A stretch of 64,000 bases of DNA from Phorcus lineatus (GCA_921293015.1 OV121081.1:50679877-50743876), one strand, 5' to 3'; shown: positions 47,712 to 58,710, counted from the stretch's first letter. Made by a program: numbers and translations. Notes: generated by a model not told the origin, from the letters alone.

Positions 47712-50700
47712 GTAATAATAATAATAATAATAAAGTAAATTTATAAAGCGCCCAACTCCAGGCACTCAGTGCCTGCTCATAGCGCTACATGGATTAAAAA
47801 CACACTGCAATAGAAATGCTTCACTGGTTGAAGTTAAAGATTGTAGAATTTTTGAAACAGATATGTTTTCAAAGAACTTTTGAAGCTTGTCAAAGATTGA
47901 CATGTCTTAATATCAAGGGGTAAGTCATTCCACAGAGTTGGGGCCATATAAGCAAATGACCTCTGTCCAAACTTTCTGAGACGTGATTTAGGCACTTTCA
48001 GAAGAAACTGATCAGCTGATCTAAGAGTCCGAGTAGGTTCATATCGCTCTATCAGTTCAACAAGATAGCCGGGAGCAGAGTGATACACACACTTGTAAGT
48101 CAGAGTCAGAATCTTAAAATGTACTCTAGCTTGAACTGGGAGCCAATGAAGGGAGGTTAACACTGGTGTTATGTGTGCAGACTTCTTAGTTCTGGTAACA
48201 ACCCGTGCTGCAGTGTTCTGGATATGTTGAAGTTTTTTTAACTGTTCCTGACTTAGATTAACAAGCAAGCTATTTGCATAATCAAGTCTTGACAAAACAA
48301 GGGTTCTTGCCAGCATGTGTGCCATATCATGAGATAGAAAATCTCTTATTGAACCAATGTTCCTAATATGAAAATAGCAAACTTGACAGAGCTTGGAAAT
48401 ATGGTCATCCATTGACAGGTTATTATCAAAAACAACACCAAGGTTCTTGACACACTTAGAGACTTTGATAACGGAGTCTCCAACTTGTACAGTCTCTACA
48501 CCTGAGGCCAACCGTTTTGGAAGAGTCCCTGCAAGAAGAGCCTCAGTCTTGTTGTCATTGAGTTTCAACTTGTGCGTGGTCATCCAAGACTTGATGGTGT
48601 CAGTGATGACTTGTGTTTCTGACACAGCATTGCATGCGTATTGGGGTTTGAACATGTTGAGCAACTGAGTGTCATCAGCGTACATATGATGATTGACACT
48701 AGCGGCAGAAAGGGATTTACCAAGATCAGCAGTATACAACGTAAAAAGGATGGGCCCAAGCACTGATCCCTGCGGGACACCATACTTCAAGATAGCTGTT
48801 TCAGACTTTGTGTCAGCGATACAAACTGACTGAACTCTACCAGATAGGTATGACACGAACCATTTGAGCACAGTTCCATTGATACCTATCGTATCTCTGA
48901 GTGTTGTCCACAGCTGCTCATGGTCGATGGTATCAAATGCGGCCGAGAGATCTAACAATACCATCAAACCGACATTACCATCGTCCACACATGTCAACAA
49001 ATCATTCATGATGCGAAGAAGAGCTGTCTCTGTGCTGTGCTCCGATCTATAGGCAGACTGTTGTGTATGCAGCAAATGATACTCATCGAGATGTTGAGAG
49101 AGTCTAGATTTAACAGCTCTTTCAAGCACTTTAGAGAGGAAGGAAAGGTTAGACACTGGTCTATAGTTATTAAGGGTAGAAACATCCAAATCCTGTTTCT
49201 TTAGAAGAGGTCTCACTACGGCAACTTTGAGACTATCGGGAACAGTTCCAGTAGATAGACTCTTGTTGATAATCCTTGTAATTACTGGAATAAGGATATC
49301 AACATATTCAAGTAGGATTTTTGTGGGCATAGGGTCGAGATCACATGTTGTGGGTTTGCTTTGTCTTATTAGAGTCACAACTTCACTCTCAGTGAATTCG
49401 CTGAAGCAATCCAAGGGCTTTCCAGAAAATGGAAAAGTGTCAAATGAGGAGTCTTCTTCATTAGACACACTGTCCAAGTCTCTCCGTATCTTATCTATCT
49501 TAGAGATGAAATAGGAGTTGAAATCGTTTGCAAGATTTCTATCACATCTGTGTGGAGGCAGAATTGTTTTCTTCTCTTTTCCCATAAGTGAGGAAACAAA
49601 TTGATGTAACATCTTGGGATTGTTTGAACTCCTCACAATTTTGGAGAGGCAGTATTTAGCTTTTGATTTCCGTATAGTCATTGTTACTTGATTTCTAGCC
49701 TGTTTAAATATTTGTCTGTGAACTACCAGTCTGGTTTTTCTCCACTGTCGCTCTGCTATTCGACGCTGCTGTTTAGCTTTCAAGACATCTTCACAGTACC
49801 AGGGAGATGACTTCTTTTGATTCCGTCTCTTCACAACAACGGGAGCATGCTTATTGAATAGGTCAGAAAGCGTTTCATGGTACGAAGTAGTAAGTTCTTC
49901 AATATCATCACGAGGGTTTTGGACCAGTGAAGAATTTATCAAATCTTCCCTAAATCGTTCAGGATTTATATTCTTCAAATTCCGACATTTCACATCAACA
50001 TGTTGAGGCGGTGTATTAGTCAAGGACATCCTGAAGATGATAAGGAAATGATCAGACATCAGTCTGTCTTCGACAGTCACATCCGAGACAAGATCACATG
50101 TACTTCGTGATGCTACCCAGTCAATAGTATGTCCGCTTCTGTGAGTCGGGACACTCACATGTTGAACTAGATCATGGCTATCCAGCAGCTTGCGATACCT
50201 CTTGACCTCGGGGTTGTCACTATTTTCATAGTGAATGTTGAAATCTCCTAGAATGAGAAGATTTTTCTGTAGGTGCTTCTCTAGAAGTAGAGCTAGGTCG
50301 TGTAGAAACTCAGAGAGACGTATCTTGTTAGTCCGTGAGGGCGGTGGTCTATAGATACAAACAGTTCTGAGTGTTATGTCCGAGTATGACACTATGATGT
50401 CCATGCATTCCAGGGAAGCATATTTGCTGTCTACAGTATCCAAAACACTGAGCTGTAGAGTATTCCGATGAATGATGGCAATGCCGCCTCCGGTTGTGTG
50501 AGTCCTAGGGGCATGTTTCAGTGCATATCCAGGGGGAGTCATCTCGGCCATCACAGCCTCATCACCTGACGCCTTGAGCCATGACTCAGTGATGAACAAT
50601 ATGTCTAGTTGATCATCAACAATTGTATCGAATATTTCGAAAGTTTTATTTCGTGATGATTGCGCATTCCATAGCGCAGCTTTCAGTAGATTTCGTTTCC

Positions 50701-51350
50701 TTTGAGGATAAACATACATCAAATTATCAAAGTTAACTCCAGCTTCACTGAAAACTTGTTGTGTAATCTTTCTTTGTCCTGGCAAAGGCAGAGTTGTTAT
50801 TTTCCTTTGTTTCTTCCTCCCTCCCCTACAACTTCTCCTCTTCCTCCTGATTGAACGGAGTGGTACCCCAGTCAGCTTCAAGCCATCAACAATAGAGCCC
50901 GAGAGTTTAGTCTGATTGAGACGCAGTGCCCACAGCTGAGATCTGGTGTAGCAGATTGGGTGCTGATTGATGTTCATTGTTCTCAAATCACAGCTTGGGT
51001 ATTCAGTCTTTTGTTGAAGTGGATATTTACAACACAAGTGAAGAAATAATAGCAATAAAGTCCACATTTCTAATGTTGGAATACATGAAAAAATTTGATT
51101 GCAAAGTCTTCCTTGATTGTCAAGAAGTACACTGATGCAAAAAGAATTGCTGAAGAATGAGCATAAACCAGTGAAATTAGCGTATCTTTGCAGAGCTAGT
51201 GCACCTACAGCTTCACAGCGCGGGCGACTAGACTATATATCAGTCGTCAGTCGGTGGAAAGGAACATAGAGACGCATCTTAACAACGTCACGGCTGGAAC
51301 GCGAAGATTTCAAACTCGTCCCGCTCCGAGAAAATTGATAGTCTATAACG
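47712..51350 (-). mobile_element. Apparently full-length L2-clade non-LTR retrotransposon
   Basis: From 3' to 5' on the - strand it has an (ATT)n tail (47712-47731), a short 3' UTR (TAGCGCTATGAGCAGGC, GGCGCTTTATAAATTT), an intact ORF (47834-51067) and a 5' leader of roughly 200-300 bp. The exact 5' end is not resolved. The stem-like 3' end and ATT tail fit L2/CR1-group elements. It sits inside the palindrome field. Confidence 0.85.
47834..51067 (-). CDS. L2-type endonuclease/reverse transcriptase, intact 1077 residues
   Basis: This protein nicks target DNA and copies the element RNA onto it (target-primed reverse transcription). Residues 1-125 include a Cys/basic region with YTRSQLWALR and SCRGGRKKQRK, typical before the L2 endonuclease. 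Residues about 128-345 form the apurinic-type endonuclease: ALWNAQS, DILFITESWL (catalytic Glu near 161), GDFNIHY (274-280), IDWVAS and SDHFLI (338-343). The reverse transcriptase follows: NNYRPVSNLSFLSKVLER (633-650), DLSAAFDTIDH (706-716), GVPQGSVLGP (763-772) and MYADDTQLL (795-803). A C-terminal region with HWLPVQARVHFKI and SRLRKFGQRSFAYMAPTLWN ends the protein, as in other L2/CR1 elements. No stop or frameshift interrupts the frame, so this is a young, potentially competent copy. No separate ORF1 is seen. Confidence 0.93.
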   Translation of the reverse strand: MWTLLLLFLHLCCKYPLQQKTEYPSCDLRTMNINQHPICYTRSQLWALRLNQTKLSGSIVDGLKLTGVPLRSIRRKRRSCRGGRKKQRKITTLPLPGQRKITQQVFSEAGVNFDNLMYVYPQRKRNLLKAALWNAQSSRNKTFEIFDTIVDDQLDILFITESWLKASGDEAVMAEMTPPGYALKHAPRTHTTGGGIAIIHRNTLQLSVLDTVDSKYASLECMDIIVSYSDITLRTVCIYRPPPSRTNKIRLSEFLHDLALLLEKHLQKNLLILGDFNIHYENSDNPEVKRYRKLLDSHDLVQHVSVPTHRSGHTIDWVASRSTCDLVSDVTVEDRLMSDHFLIIFRMSLTNTPPQHVDVKCRNLKNINPERFREDLINSSLVQNPRDDIEELTTSYHETLSDLFNKHAPVVVKRRNQKKSSPWYCEDVLKAKQQRRIAERQWRKTRLVVHRQIFKQARNQVTMTIRKSKAKYCLSKIVRSSNNPKMLHQFVSSLMGKEKKTILPPHRCDRNLANDFNSYFISKIDKIRRDLDSVSNEEDSSFDTFPFSGKPLDCFSEFTESEVVTLIRQSKPTTCDLDPMPTKILLEYVDILIPVITRIINKSLSTGTVPDSLKVAVVRPLLKKQDLDVSTLNNYRPVSNLSFLSKVLERAVKSRLSQHLDEYHLLHTQQSAYRSEHSTETALLRIMNDLLTCVDDGNVGLMVLLDLSAAFDTIDHEQLWTTLRDTIGINGTVLKWFVSYLSGRVQSVCIADTKSETAILKYGVPQGSVLGPILFTLYTADLGKSLSAASVNHHMYADDTQLLNMFKPQYACNAVSETQVITDTIKSWMTTHKLKLNDNKTEALLAGTLPKRLASGVETVQVGDSVIKVSKCVKNLGVVFDNNLSMDDHISKLCQVCYFHIRNIGSIRDFLSHDMAHMLARTLVLSRLDYANSLLVNLSQEQLKKLQHIQNTAARVVTRTKKSAHITPVLTSLHWLPVQARVHFKILTLTYKCVYHSAPGYLVELIERYEPTRTLRSADQFLLKVPKSRLRKFGQRSFAYMAPTLWNDLPLDIKTCQSLTSFKSSLKTYLFQKFYNL

Positions 51351-51600
51351 ATACGTTTTCACTTTGCCGTGGGAAGATGGTAGAATTGAAGCACGTAGAA
51401 TAGCCTTTCAATCACCTCGAAGCGAAAAAAATGACAATCCCGAGCTTGGATGAAACCATTTTAGCTTATTCCTACATAAAATTGAGATACGTCAATTAAT
51501 TACAATTAACATTCTTTACTAAATTCCCTTTCTCTATAAAACGAAAATATTAACACATTTTGACTTAAATGTTTCTAGTACATGTATTTACCTGCTTAGT
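51351..51600. other. Flank between L2 5' leader and the compact array
   Basis: No gene is seen. It may include the unresolved 5' end of the L2 element. Confidence 0.4.
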
Positions 51601-51614
51601 AGCAGGTCAGAGCA

Positions 51615-51916
51615 AGTTCAAGCAACGCGTTCGCCAGTTGTTGAACTAGTTGTATTTTCGACAACACATTCGCAAGTTGAAGAACTAGTTCAATTATCAA
51701 CTACAAGTTTGCCAGTTGTAGAACTAGTTCAATTTTTAACATCACGTTCGCCAGTTGAAGAACTAGTTCAATTTTCAACAACACGTTCGCCAGTTGTAGA
51801 ACTAGTTCAATTTTCAACAACACGTTCGCCAGTTGTAGAACTAGTTCAATTTTCAACAACACGTTCGCCAATTGTAGAACTAGTTCAATTTTCAACAACA
51901 CGTTCGCCAGTTTAAC
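51615..51916 (-). repeat. Compact 39-bp tandem array of the palindrome unit
   Basis: AACTAGTT occurs at 51644, 51683, 51722, 51762, 51801, 51840 and 51878, i.e. every 38-40 bp, alternating with CAACACGTTC or its variants. Because the unit is 13 codons without stops, both strands are open. The - strand reads ELVLQLANVLLKI repeated, the + strand VVELVQFSTTRSP. On the - strand the unit matches the + strand array at 63.6 kb (CTGGCGAACGTGTTG). Confidence 0.9.
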
Positions 51917-52419
51917 AACATGTTCCCCACTTTTTTTAACGTTGTTTTGTTATTAATAATGAAATTCAAACCATAAAACCATGTACATATTCTGCAAGGT
52001 TAAAGTATCATCCGGCAAAATATGATAAAAATTTTTGTTAAAAAATTATTTGTGTCTCATCGAGGAACGAATTCAACGTTTTTCAGTTTGATTTTCTCCT
52101 GATTCACGGCTGTGTTGTATCAAAAGACATACATGTATTACAATGTTCTATATCCACGTCATGTTTCCCAATCTTAGACACATGCAGTTTAATTCAACAT
52201 GATAAAGCCTGAGCCTAACTAGACCGTTTGTTTTGGAGAGCGTGTTTAAGTTTAGCACAACTTGTTTAGCTTACATGATGAAAAGTAGCGATATGAAAGT
52301 ATTTCTGCAAACGAGTTTAATATGTCACAGGTAAGAAATATATAAACCTTGTACCTTAAAAAATCATGACCGAATTTAGTCACTCGCGTTACAGGAGAAG
52401 GCAGTTCACACTGATACAA

Positions 52420-52510
52420 CTCGGTCAACTTTTCAACAACTCAATCAGCGCTCGAGAACTAGTTCACGAGTTGATGTAATTAGAACTAGTTCACAAGTTG
52501 ATGTCAATCT
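52420..52510 (-). repeat. Inverted palindrome block
   Basis: CACTGATACAACTCGGTCAA, CTTTTCAACAACTCAATCAG and then GAGAACTAGTTCACGAGTTG are the reverse complement, in order, of the 45790-45850 unit. Two AACTAGTT sites lie at 52457 and 52484. Confidence 0.7.
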
Positions 52511-52513
52511 GAC

Positions 52514-52690
52514 CAGACTTACAAAACTTTTGAAAGAGATAGTCAGTCTCTCTTGGAATTAATACATGCAAAATTCGGAAGCACCTCCATAAATAGTACG
52601 AGTGACATTGATGAATAAACTCGATACATTTCAACATTATCTGCATCACATTCGCAATTGTTAAACCAGTTCGAGGTTTTCATGAACGCG
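52514..52690 (+). repeat. ~175-bp direct repeat, first copy
   Basis: From CCAGACTTACAAAACTTTTG to GTTAAACCAGTTCGAG it is nearly identical to 54281-54458. It ends at a palindrome-type word (AACCAGTTCGAG). Confidence 0.85.
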
Positions 52691-52967
52691 TTTCAAGTTG
52701 TGGAACTAGTTACAAATATCGTTTTTCCATATGATCTTTGGAATATTTTAATCACATTTAAAAAGCAAGGTTTATATCCTCTACATGTGAAATAATTTTA
52801 TATTATCACAGCTTATATTTAATCAACAAAGATTTCACACATTGTGGAACAAGTTTCACAATAAACGAGCTAGTTCCAACACACACTGTCTCGATTGTCT
52901 TCCACCGGATTTCGCGGGCAGCCCATACTTGAAGACGAAAGTGCTTCATTTTTCTATTTTATTACAG

Positions 52968-53123
52968 GTATACCTCTATAATCTACAACCCGACCTGGCC
53001 TTCATCAACTACTTCACCATTGATGAACGCGTTTCACGTTTTGCACGTTTTTATGAGGAGCAAAACTCTATATTGCAATTTGCTCAATGTGAAAGTTTTT
53101 CTGATGACGAAAAGAGGAAATAA
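52968..53123 (+). CDS. Possible terminal exon of an unknown gene
   Basis: A good acceptor (TTTTCTATTTTATTACAG) precedes 52 open codons ending in TAA at 53121-53123. The frame starts VYLYNLQPDLAFINYFTIDE and ends CESFSDDEKRK. It includes the palindrome-type word GAACGCGTTTC. I do not recognise the protein and see no partner exons, so it may be accidental. Confidence 0.2.
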   Translation, partial: VYLYNLQPDLAFINYFTIDERVSRFARFYEEQNSILQFAQCESFSDDEKRK

Positions 53124-53416
53124 CCTGTTAATTTGTTGTTTTTTTCTAAACAGCCTTTGAAGCTACAATATTCTTCATAATACCGATTTTTGTAATCGAA
53201 ATTATTCACTCGATATTAGTATAAATAGTAAGGTAAATAGTAATATTACTAGTAACAATAGTAAAATAAAGTAGAATATTTATCTTTCATTTTGGAATCT
53301 TTCACTTAATGGGACCGAGATCTTAAATATGTTTCTAATGCAATATTTTCGGTGGTTTGAATAAATCAATTGGGTAAACACACAATTTCACACTAGACAA
53401 ACTCGGTTATGTATCA

Positions 53417-53705
53417 CTTGGACTCGTACAAGGATTGAACTAGTTCAACATGTCTAGAACTATTTGTAAATGTCTTGAACGCGTTCTGACTTTTTACAAC
53501 TAGTTCGCAAGATCTTCAACTCATTCCGAATTTGACAACTATGTACATACATGTTTCGTGTTATTTCATAGACAAAACAAACATGCTACCCAATACTACC
53601 CACCAGCGGCAGAAGTCATACCGTCTTTTCAACAACTGGTTCACGTCTTGCGAACTAGTTCATCCTCTCGCTGAACTAGTTGAACAGTTGCAGGACAAAA
53701 GGAGA
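53417..53705 (-). repeat. Palindrome block with five perfectly phased units
   Basis: Units start at 53437 (GAACTAGTTC), 53457 (GAACTATTTG), 53477 (GAACGCGTTC), 53497 (CAACTAGTTC) and 53517 (CAACTCATTC), exactly 20 bp apart. In reverse complement it matches 45630-45690. A second cluster at 53625-53705 parallels 46830-46930. Confidence 0.85.
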
Positions 53706-54280
53706 GGAGTATTATATGGAATTTAACTTTACTTCCCCACTCGGTTTTCGACTTTATATCGGATCACGTACATGTTTTTGCTTAAATAGTCTATCAATAT
53801 GCATTGCTGTCAAGTCATTTTCGTAATGAAATAAGAATTAGGTTTGTTTAAAAACAATGCAAAGTACCAACATGCTACTTATTTTAATATTTACAAATAT
53901 TGTTTTAGGATCAGAACTGAATTAATATGATGTTTAGGTCATTGAATCCAGGTATATTGACAAAACGTTATGCGTAAGTTTTGTGTTTTTTCTTTGGAAT
54001 TTCAATGTTCAAACGTTATCGTTTCCTTGGGAACAAAGATTTTCGATTACCACATAGATCTAATTATCACAAGCCTTTATTATAAAAACTTTGCATGTTG
54101 TTTACAAAATGTCATCATGGAAAAACATATAATAATTTTAAAAAGGACCTAAATTTTATATAAAATCCCATCTCAGAGATTTAAAACCTAAATTACCTCC
54201 GACACTCATAAAGCTTATTTATCAACAAAATTTATAATTTGCTTTCAAGAACTAAATCACCTTTGTACCACGCCGTGTAC

Positions 54281-54458
54281 CTTGTCCAGACTTATAAAAC
54301 TTTTGAAAGAGATAGTCAGTCTCTCTTGGAATTGATACATGCAAAATTCGAAAACACCTCCATAAATAGAACGAGTGACATTGATGAATAACCTCGATAC
54401 ATTTCAACATTATCTGCATCACATTCGCAATTGTTAAACCAGTTCGAGTTATGATTTA
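54281..54458 (+). repeat. ~175-bp direct repeat, second copy
   Basis: Nearly identical to 52514-52690, including AGAGATAGTCAGTCTCTCTT, a short self-complementary word. Confidence 0.85.
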
Positions 54459-56585
54459 GCCAATTTATCAACATCTGGTGGTCATTTTGGGTTAAATCTG
54501 TGCCCTGTGCCCAAGTGTTTCAGACATATTCAGTATACAGCAGTCATCTTTGCCTCAGTCTGAGCCAAAATGACGTTTGGTTACGTTTTCAGTACGTAGC
54601 AGACATTTGAAAATAGCAAAGTTTACTCACTTTACAAGGCTTATTGCGCGTTTAGCAAAGAAACAAAAAACAGCAATATTTAGGCTTTATTTCTGGAGGG
54701 GAGAGATTGCATGTATTAAGGTTGAAAAAGGGCTAGTGTTATTGTTTAACGAGGTGAAGTAGCTTGAAGACACCTGAATATTGTTCCTAACTGCTGGTAC
54801 ATATATAGAGGGCATGAGGTCGAAATTATTGTGTTAAATGACGATACGAAGTAGAAGGTGTCCGTTCGCGAAGTAGCAAGAAATGAAGCTTTATGCGTTA
54901 CTCTCACATGTCTAATACGCGAGCCAAGTAGTTGCCATCATGATGATAAACACGGCCATGGAAAATTCAGTCGTGCCATGAGAGAGGAGATTCTTTCGAA
55001 CAAGTTCTTATCCGTTAAATTCAGTTGGAATTCTGTCAGTATTTTTGGCTAAATCGTGTCCAAAAGAAAACGTGGAATAATAATGGTAACGGGTCTTATA
55101 AGATACCCTGCAAAACACAATTGTACACAATATAAAATCCATCGCAACATTGCATAAACATACATAACATATATACATAACCTTTGTTATAATACAAATT
55201 GATACAAACCCAATTACATTGTATGGAAAATAGATAAATTCAGTAATTGGTGCTTCATTTGGCGCATACCAATCAAGGGAGGTAATTCATTATGTGCAAT
55301 ACATATTGAGAAACAGTGAATTACGACATACTCTCACATGATATTAACATAAACTAATCATCACATCATGATCATTTTTATTAACCAAATGAACAGAACA
55401 TAATGCCATTAAATGCATAATTGAAAATTTTTCAGTACATGTAAATATGAAATATTCAAACTAGCATTCCCTGAATGTTATTCCGGGATGTTAGTACATA
55501 GCCACGGTGCGTCAGCGCAGTGTGGGGCGAGTAAGCCACTGGTAAAGGCGATAGACTATAGATCACAAGGTATGGCGGGCTTTCTCCGTGCAACATTACC
55601 TGCTGCGGCGCTGTAAGTGAAGGAATTTTGAAAGCGGTGTTAAACACCAATGCACGCCCAGAGAGATCTACATTTTTTAATAAGCTAACATAATTGTTCC
55701 AAACGCACAGATTTTATAACGTCATTTGAAACGTGCTGAGCCTAATGTATACATGACACAAATTTGAACAAATTTTATTTGCTTATGTACTTGCACTCCA
55801 CTCCAGCCATACTCCTCCAAACTACGGTCATACCCAGAGAAAAAAGAAATGAAAGAAACTTAAACTTCATATATCATAAATGTCATGTCATCTTGCTGTG
55901 TTCAGTGCAGTAAGAAATCAACTGATTCAAATAATGCAATGAGAGGACAGATAGGGTTAATTGACAAAGATAGTAAAATGACTCACATTGAATGACTTCG
56001 TCCCGACTTACTTTTTTTTGACTATTAGTCAAACTTGGCTTTTTATGCAATAACCGATTAGGCCCAAAAAGCTTTCACCAGAGGTCGACTAGAAAGTTTT
56101 GCTGTTATAGCATCAGTCCTTTTCGATAAATACGCTCTATAAAATCGGTGAAATAATAATGATTTTAGAAACTTGCTGAACACGCCAATAACAATTAAGG
56201 CTGAATCCTCAATAACAAAAGAATTCACTTATAGAACGCCTATATCATGGTCAAGCCAAAAGAGCCCAAAATTGTTTCCATATCATGACATATATTCTTT
56301 GTACATATTGATTAATTGCATATTAAAAACAAAATCGAGAAAGCAACATAAATTCTACGGTTAAGAGAAATGATCGAATATATTAACATCAAGGTAATCG
56401 CAATACAAACATCAGATGTTATCATCCGGAATATTTGTAAGATATGAAGAAATCGCCATATTCTTCAGGTGATACATTTGATTTATTTAGAATAATAAAT
56501 ACAATACAACCATGAGCAAATCGTAATTGTGATCTTAAAGACATGCATTTATAGACATTTTCAGTAACTCTATTTTCTTGTGGTG
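54459..56585. other. Gap in the palindrome field, no gene seen
   Basis: No phased palindromes and no recognised coding sequence, apart from the SINE-like piece at 55490-55665. An AAGGGAGGTAATTC word lies near 55274. Confidence 0.5.
55490..55665 (+). mobile_element. SINE-like repeat with a TTGAAAGCGGTGTTAAACAC tail
   Basis: CGGCGCTGTAAGTGAAGGAA then TTGAAAGCGGTGTTAAACAC parallels the end of the 60995-61160 copy (ATATAAGTGAAAAACTCTTG, AAAGCGGCATTAAACC). The body upstream differs from the 24-kb and 61-kb copies. Confidence 0.5.
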
Positions 56586-56589
56586 TACA

Positions 56590-57030
56590 ATTTCGTTCAA
56601 TTGGTTTGTTCGAGATTGTGGTGGAAAACTTGGAACTAGTTGTTCAAGTGTCTTAGGTCAAAACTAGTTGAAACAGTCTGTGATCGCGTTCTCGATTCCG
56701 AACGCATTGTAGACATTCGGAAGAAACGCGGCTTTAGGCTGAAAACTGTTCGAGTAACTCGACTAACATTTCCTTCTCACGTTGCTAACACTTATGAATA
56801 AAAACAAACAAATAGTCAATAAAAATTAATGGAAAAAATCAAAGTACGAAAGTGTTCTAGACATTTAGAAATAGTTCAAGAAATTTTGAACTGGTTCTTA
56901 AAGGAGACGGACAGCTGCCAATTGAAGAATCGATTTATGATAGTTTCTTGTTTTGAGATATTCTAATTCGAACTTTTTAACAATTACATGTAGTATTAGA
57001 ACGGTGAAAAGTTGACCGAGTTGGATTCGT
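56590..57030 (+). repeat. Palindrome block, partly decayed
   Basis: AACTAGTT at 56634 and 56662, then GATCGCGTTC and GAACGCATTGTAGAC at about 20-bp steps. GTTGACCGAGTTGGATTCGT near 57011 belongs to the longer unit also seen at 45.8, 57.7 and 63.05 kb. Confidence 0.65.
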
Positions 57031-57279
57031 GTAAACTGTTGTATCAATTTGAACTCTATTCGCAATTCTTTAATAATTCTTTAATTCTTTCGACAAAATT
57101 CGCACAGGTAACAACTATTTCTTGCGCTATGTAGCATGGCATTTGCTGGCACTATCCATCTGTTTATTGTTTACGAATATATATATCTTTGAATTCTATC
57201 AGCCATGTTCGAAGAGTAATATTTCGTGTACATTACGAATAAACAATTGAAGTTTTGGAGTTGATAAATCAGAATCATT

Positions 57280-57760
57280 AAATGATCGCGTTGTCGAGTC
57301 GAAACACTTTGTTGAAATGTTGAAGAAACTCGGCTTTTGAACACACAGCAGGATGATGTACTAAATAAATGTATAATTGGAAATGTATCAAATAGTTTCA
57401 TTTGCAAGTTTGATACCTTTCTACAACTCTAGAATAGTTGAGTCAAACGAACCAGTTGTACAAAGTCTGAACGCGTTCTGGATTTTTAGAACTACCTGTA
57501 GTTCACGAAACTTGAACTTGTTCTCAGTCAGTCGTAAAGTTGCAATCGATTAAAAGACATGCGTTTGTTTCAGTAACAATAGCATGAGTATATTATTAAG
57601 TAACAAACAAACAATTCTTCATACAGAAAAATGTTTCTTTGTTTGAGCGCTAATGCAATTGTTTTACAACTCTTTAACGATTCTAAAGTGCTGATCGAGT
57701 TGTTGAAAAGTTGACCTAGTTGTATGCATGTAAGCTGTGTCAACAATTTGAACTTTACTC
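57280..57760 (+). repeat. Palindrome block, paralog of 42430-42850
   Basis: GAACCAGTTG (57449) and GAACGCGTTC (57469) are exactly 20 bp apart, followed by GAACTACCTGTAGTTC. The surrounding ~400 bp matches the 42.4-42.85 kb block (GATCGCGTTGTCGAGTC, AATTGGAAATG, GAGTCAAACGAAC). Confidence 0.75.
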
Positions 57761-58019
57761 GCTGTGCGCTTCTCAAAGGTTTTAAAGGTGTCTTAAATCT
57801 ACACATTATCATTGAGGAATTAAGAAAAACTACTTTTAAAAGTAACTGCATTTGAAAAACAACTACTTGGGAGAAACTGAGAATTTTAAAAAAATTATTA
57901 GTTAAACGCACTAGTGCACACCAATATTTCTTTAACACAACGAATGCACAGATACTGCATATCTCTCGATATTATTCAAGAACCTCACTCAAATAATCTA
58001 CCTCGTAAGTTATTTAACG

Positions 58020-58537
58020 AATATTTACGTATTCAGGTAGTAAGGTTGATTTTTAAAGACCGGAAGTATTTAATGTTACGGTACAATAAATCCGCATGAA
58101 CTACGATATCGGAAATATTAAGATTTTGCTTATAACCAAAAAAGCGGAAACGGCAGCCGCTTTGGTCAATCTAATAGCGATGCTAAAGCTGTGTTATTAA
58201 GTCGGTTTATTTACAACATTGCTTTCATAAAACATAATCCATTATTTGTTCTCAGTTCAGAGTTTAGGTAAATTAAACAGCTGCACATAATAAGTGTTCA
58301 GCCGCTTTCAAATGTCTTTAATTTATCCGTTTTGTGCACAACTAACCTTAGATTTGTTACATGTCCAAGCCGACAGCGGCTGTCTAAATTTTTTCATTGT
58401 TGATTGCAGGTCAATTGTGAAGAATTTTAAGTATTTCATTGCATCGATAGAAAGCTTAAGTGATTGTATAAGTCCTCTTAAACCTTAAAATAGCCAATTT
58501 AAACCGTAAAAGCGTGCACTAGTGCCTTTAAGGTGCA
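58020..58537 (-). mobile_element. Inverted copy of the ~490-bp repeat at 20.15 kb
   Basis: Its reverse complement follows 20153-20645 from TTAAAGGCACTAGTGCACGC through CTTCCGGTCTTTAAAAATC. It interrupts the palindrome field between the blocks at 57.7 and 58.6 kb. Confidence 0.65.
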
Positions 58538-58616
58538 CATAATGCACATCTCCAAACAATTCGTTTTGTAGTATATAATTCAGTAGGCAAAAAGGCAGCC
58601 TCAAATACCACAGCGT

Positions 58617-58710
58617 GACCGACGTGCAACTAGTTGAGGAAATAAGGAACATGTTCTGCAACGCGTGAACTAGTTGCTGCAAGCTTGAACGCGTTCAAGG
58701 GTTCTAGCTT
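58617..58710 (+). repeat. Palindrome block related to 43.13 kb
   Basis: CAACTAGTTG, GAACATGTTCTGCAACGCGT, GAACTAGTTG and GAACGCGTTC follow one another at 18-22-bp steps. The same order with a few changes is at 43128-43200. Confidence 0.75.

Noticed and set aside
51615..51916. CRISPR-like array (39-bp periodic repeat)
   Set aside because: Repeat and spacer are both repeated, there are no unique spacers or cas genes, and the DNA is eukaryotic.
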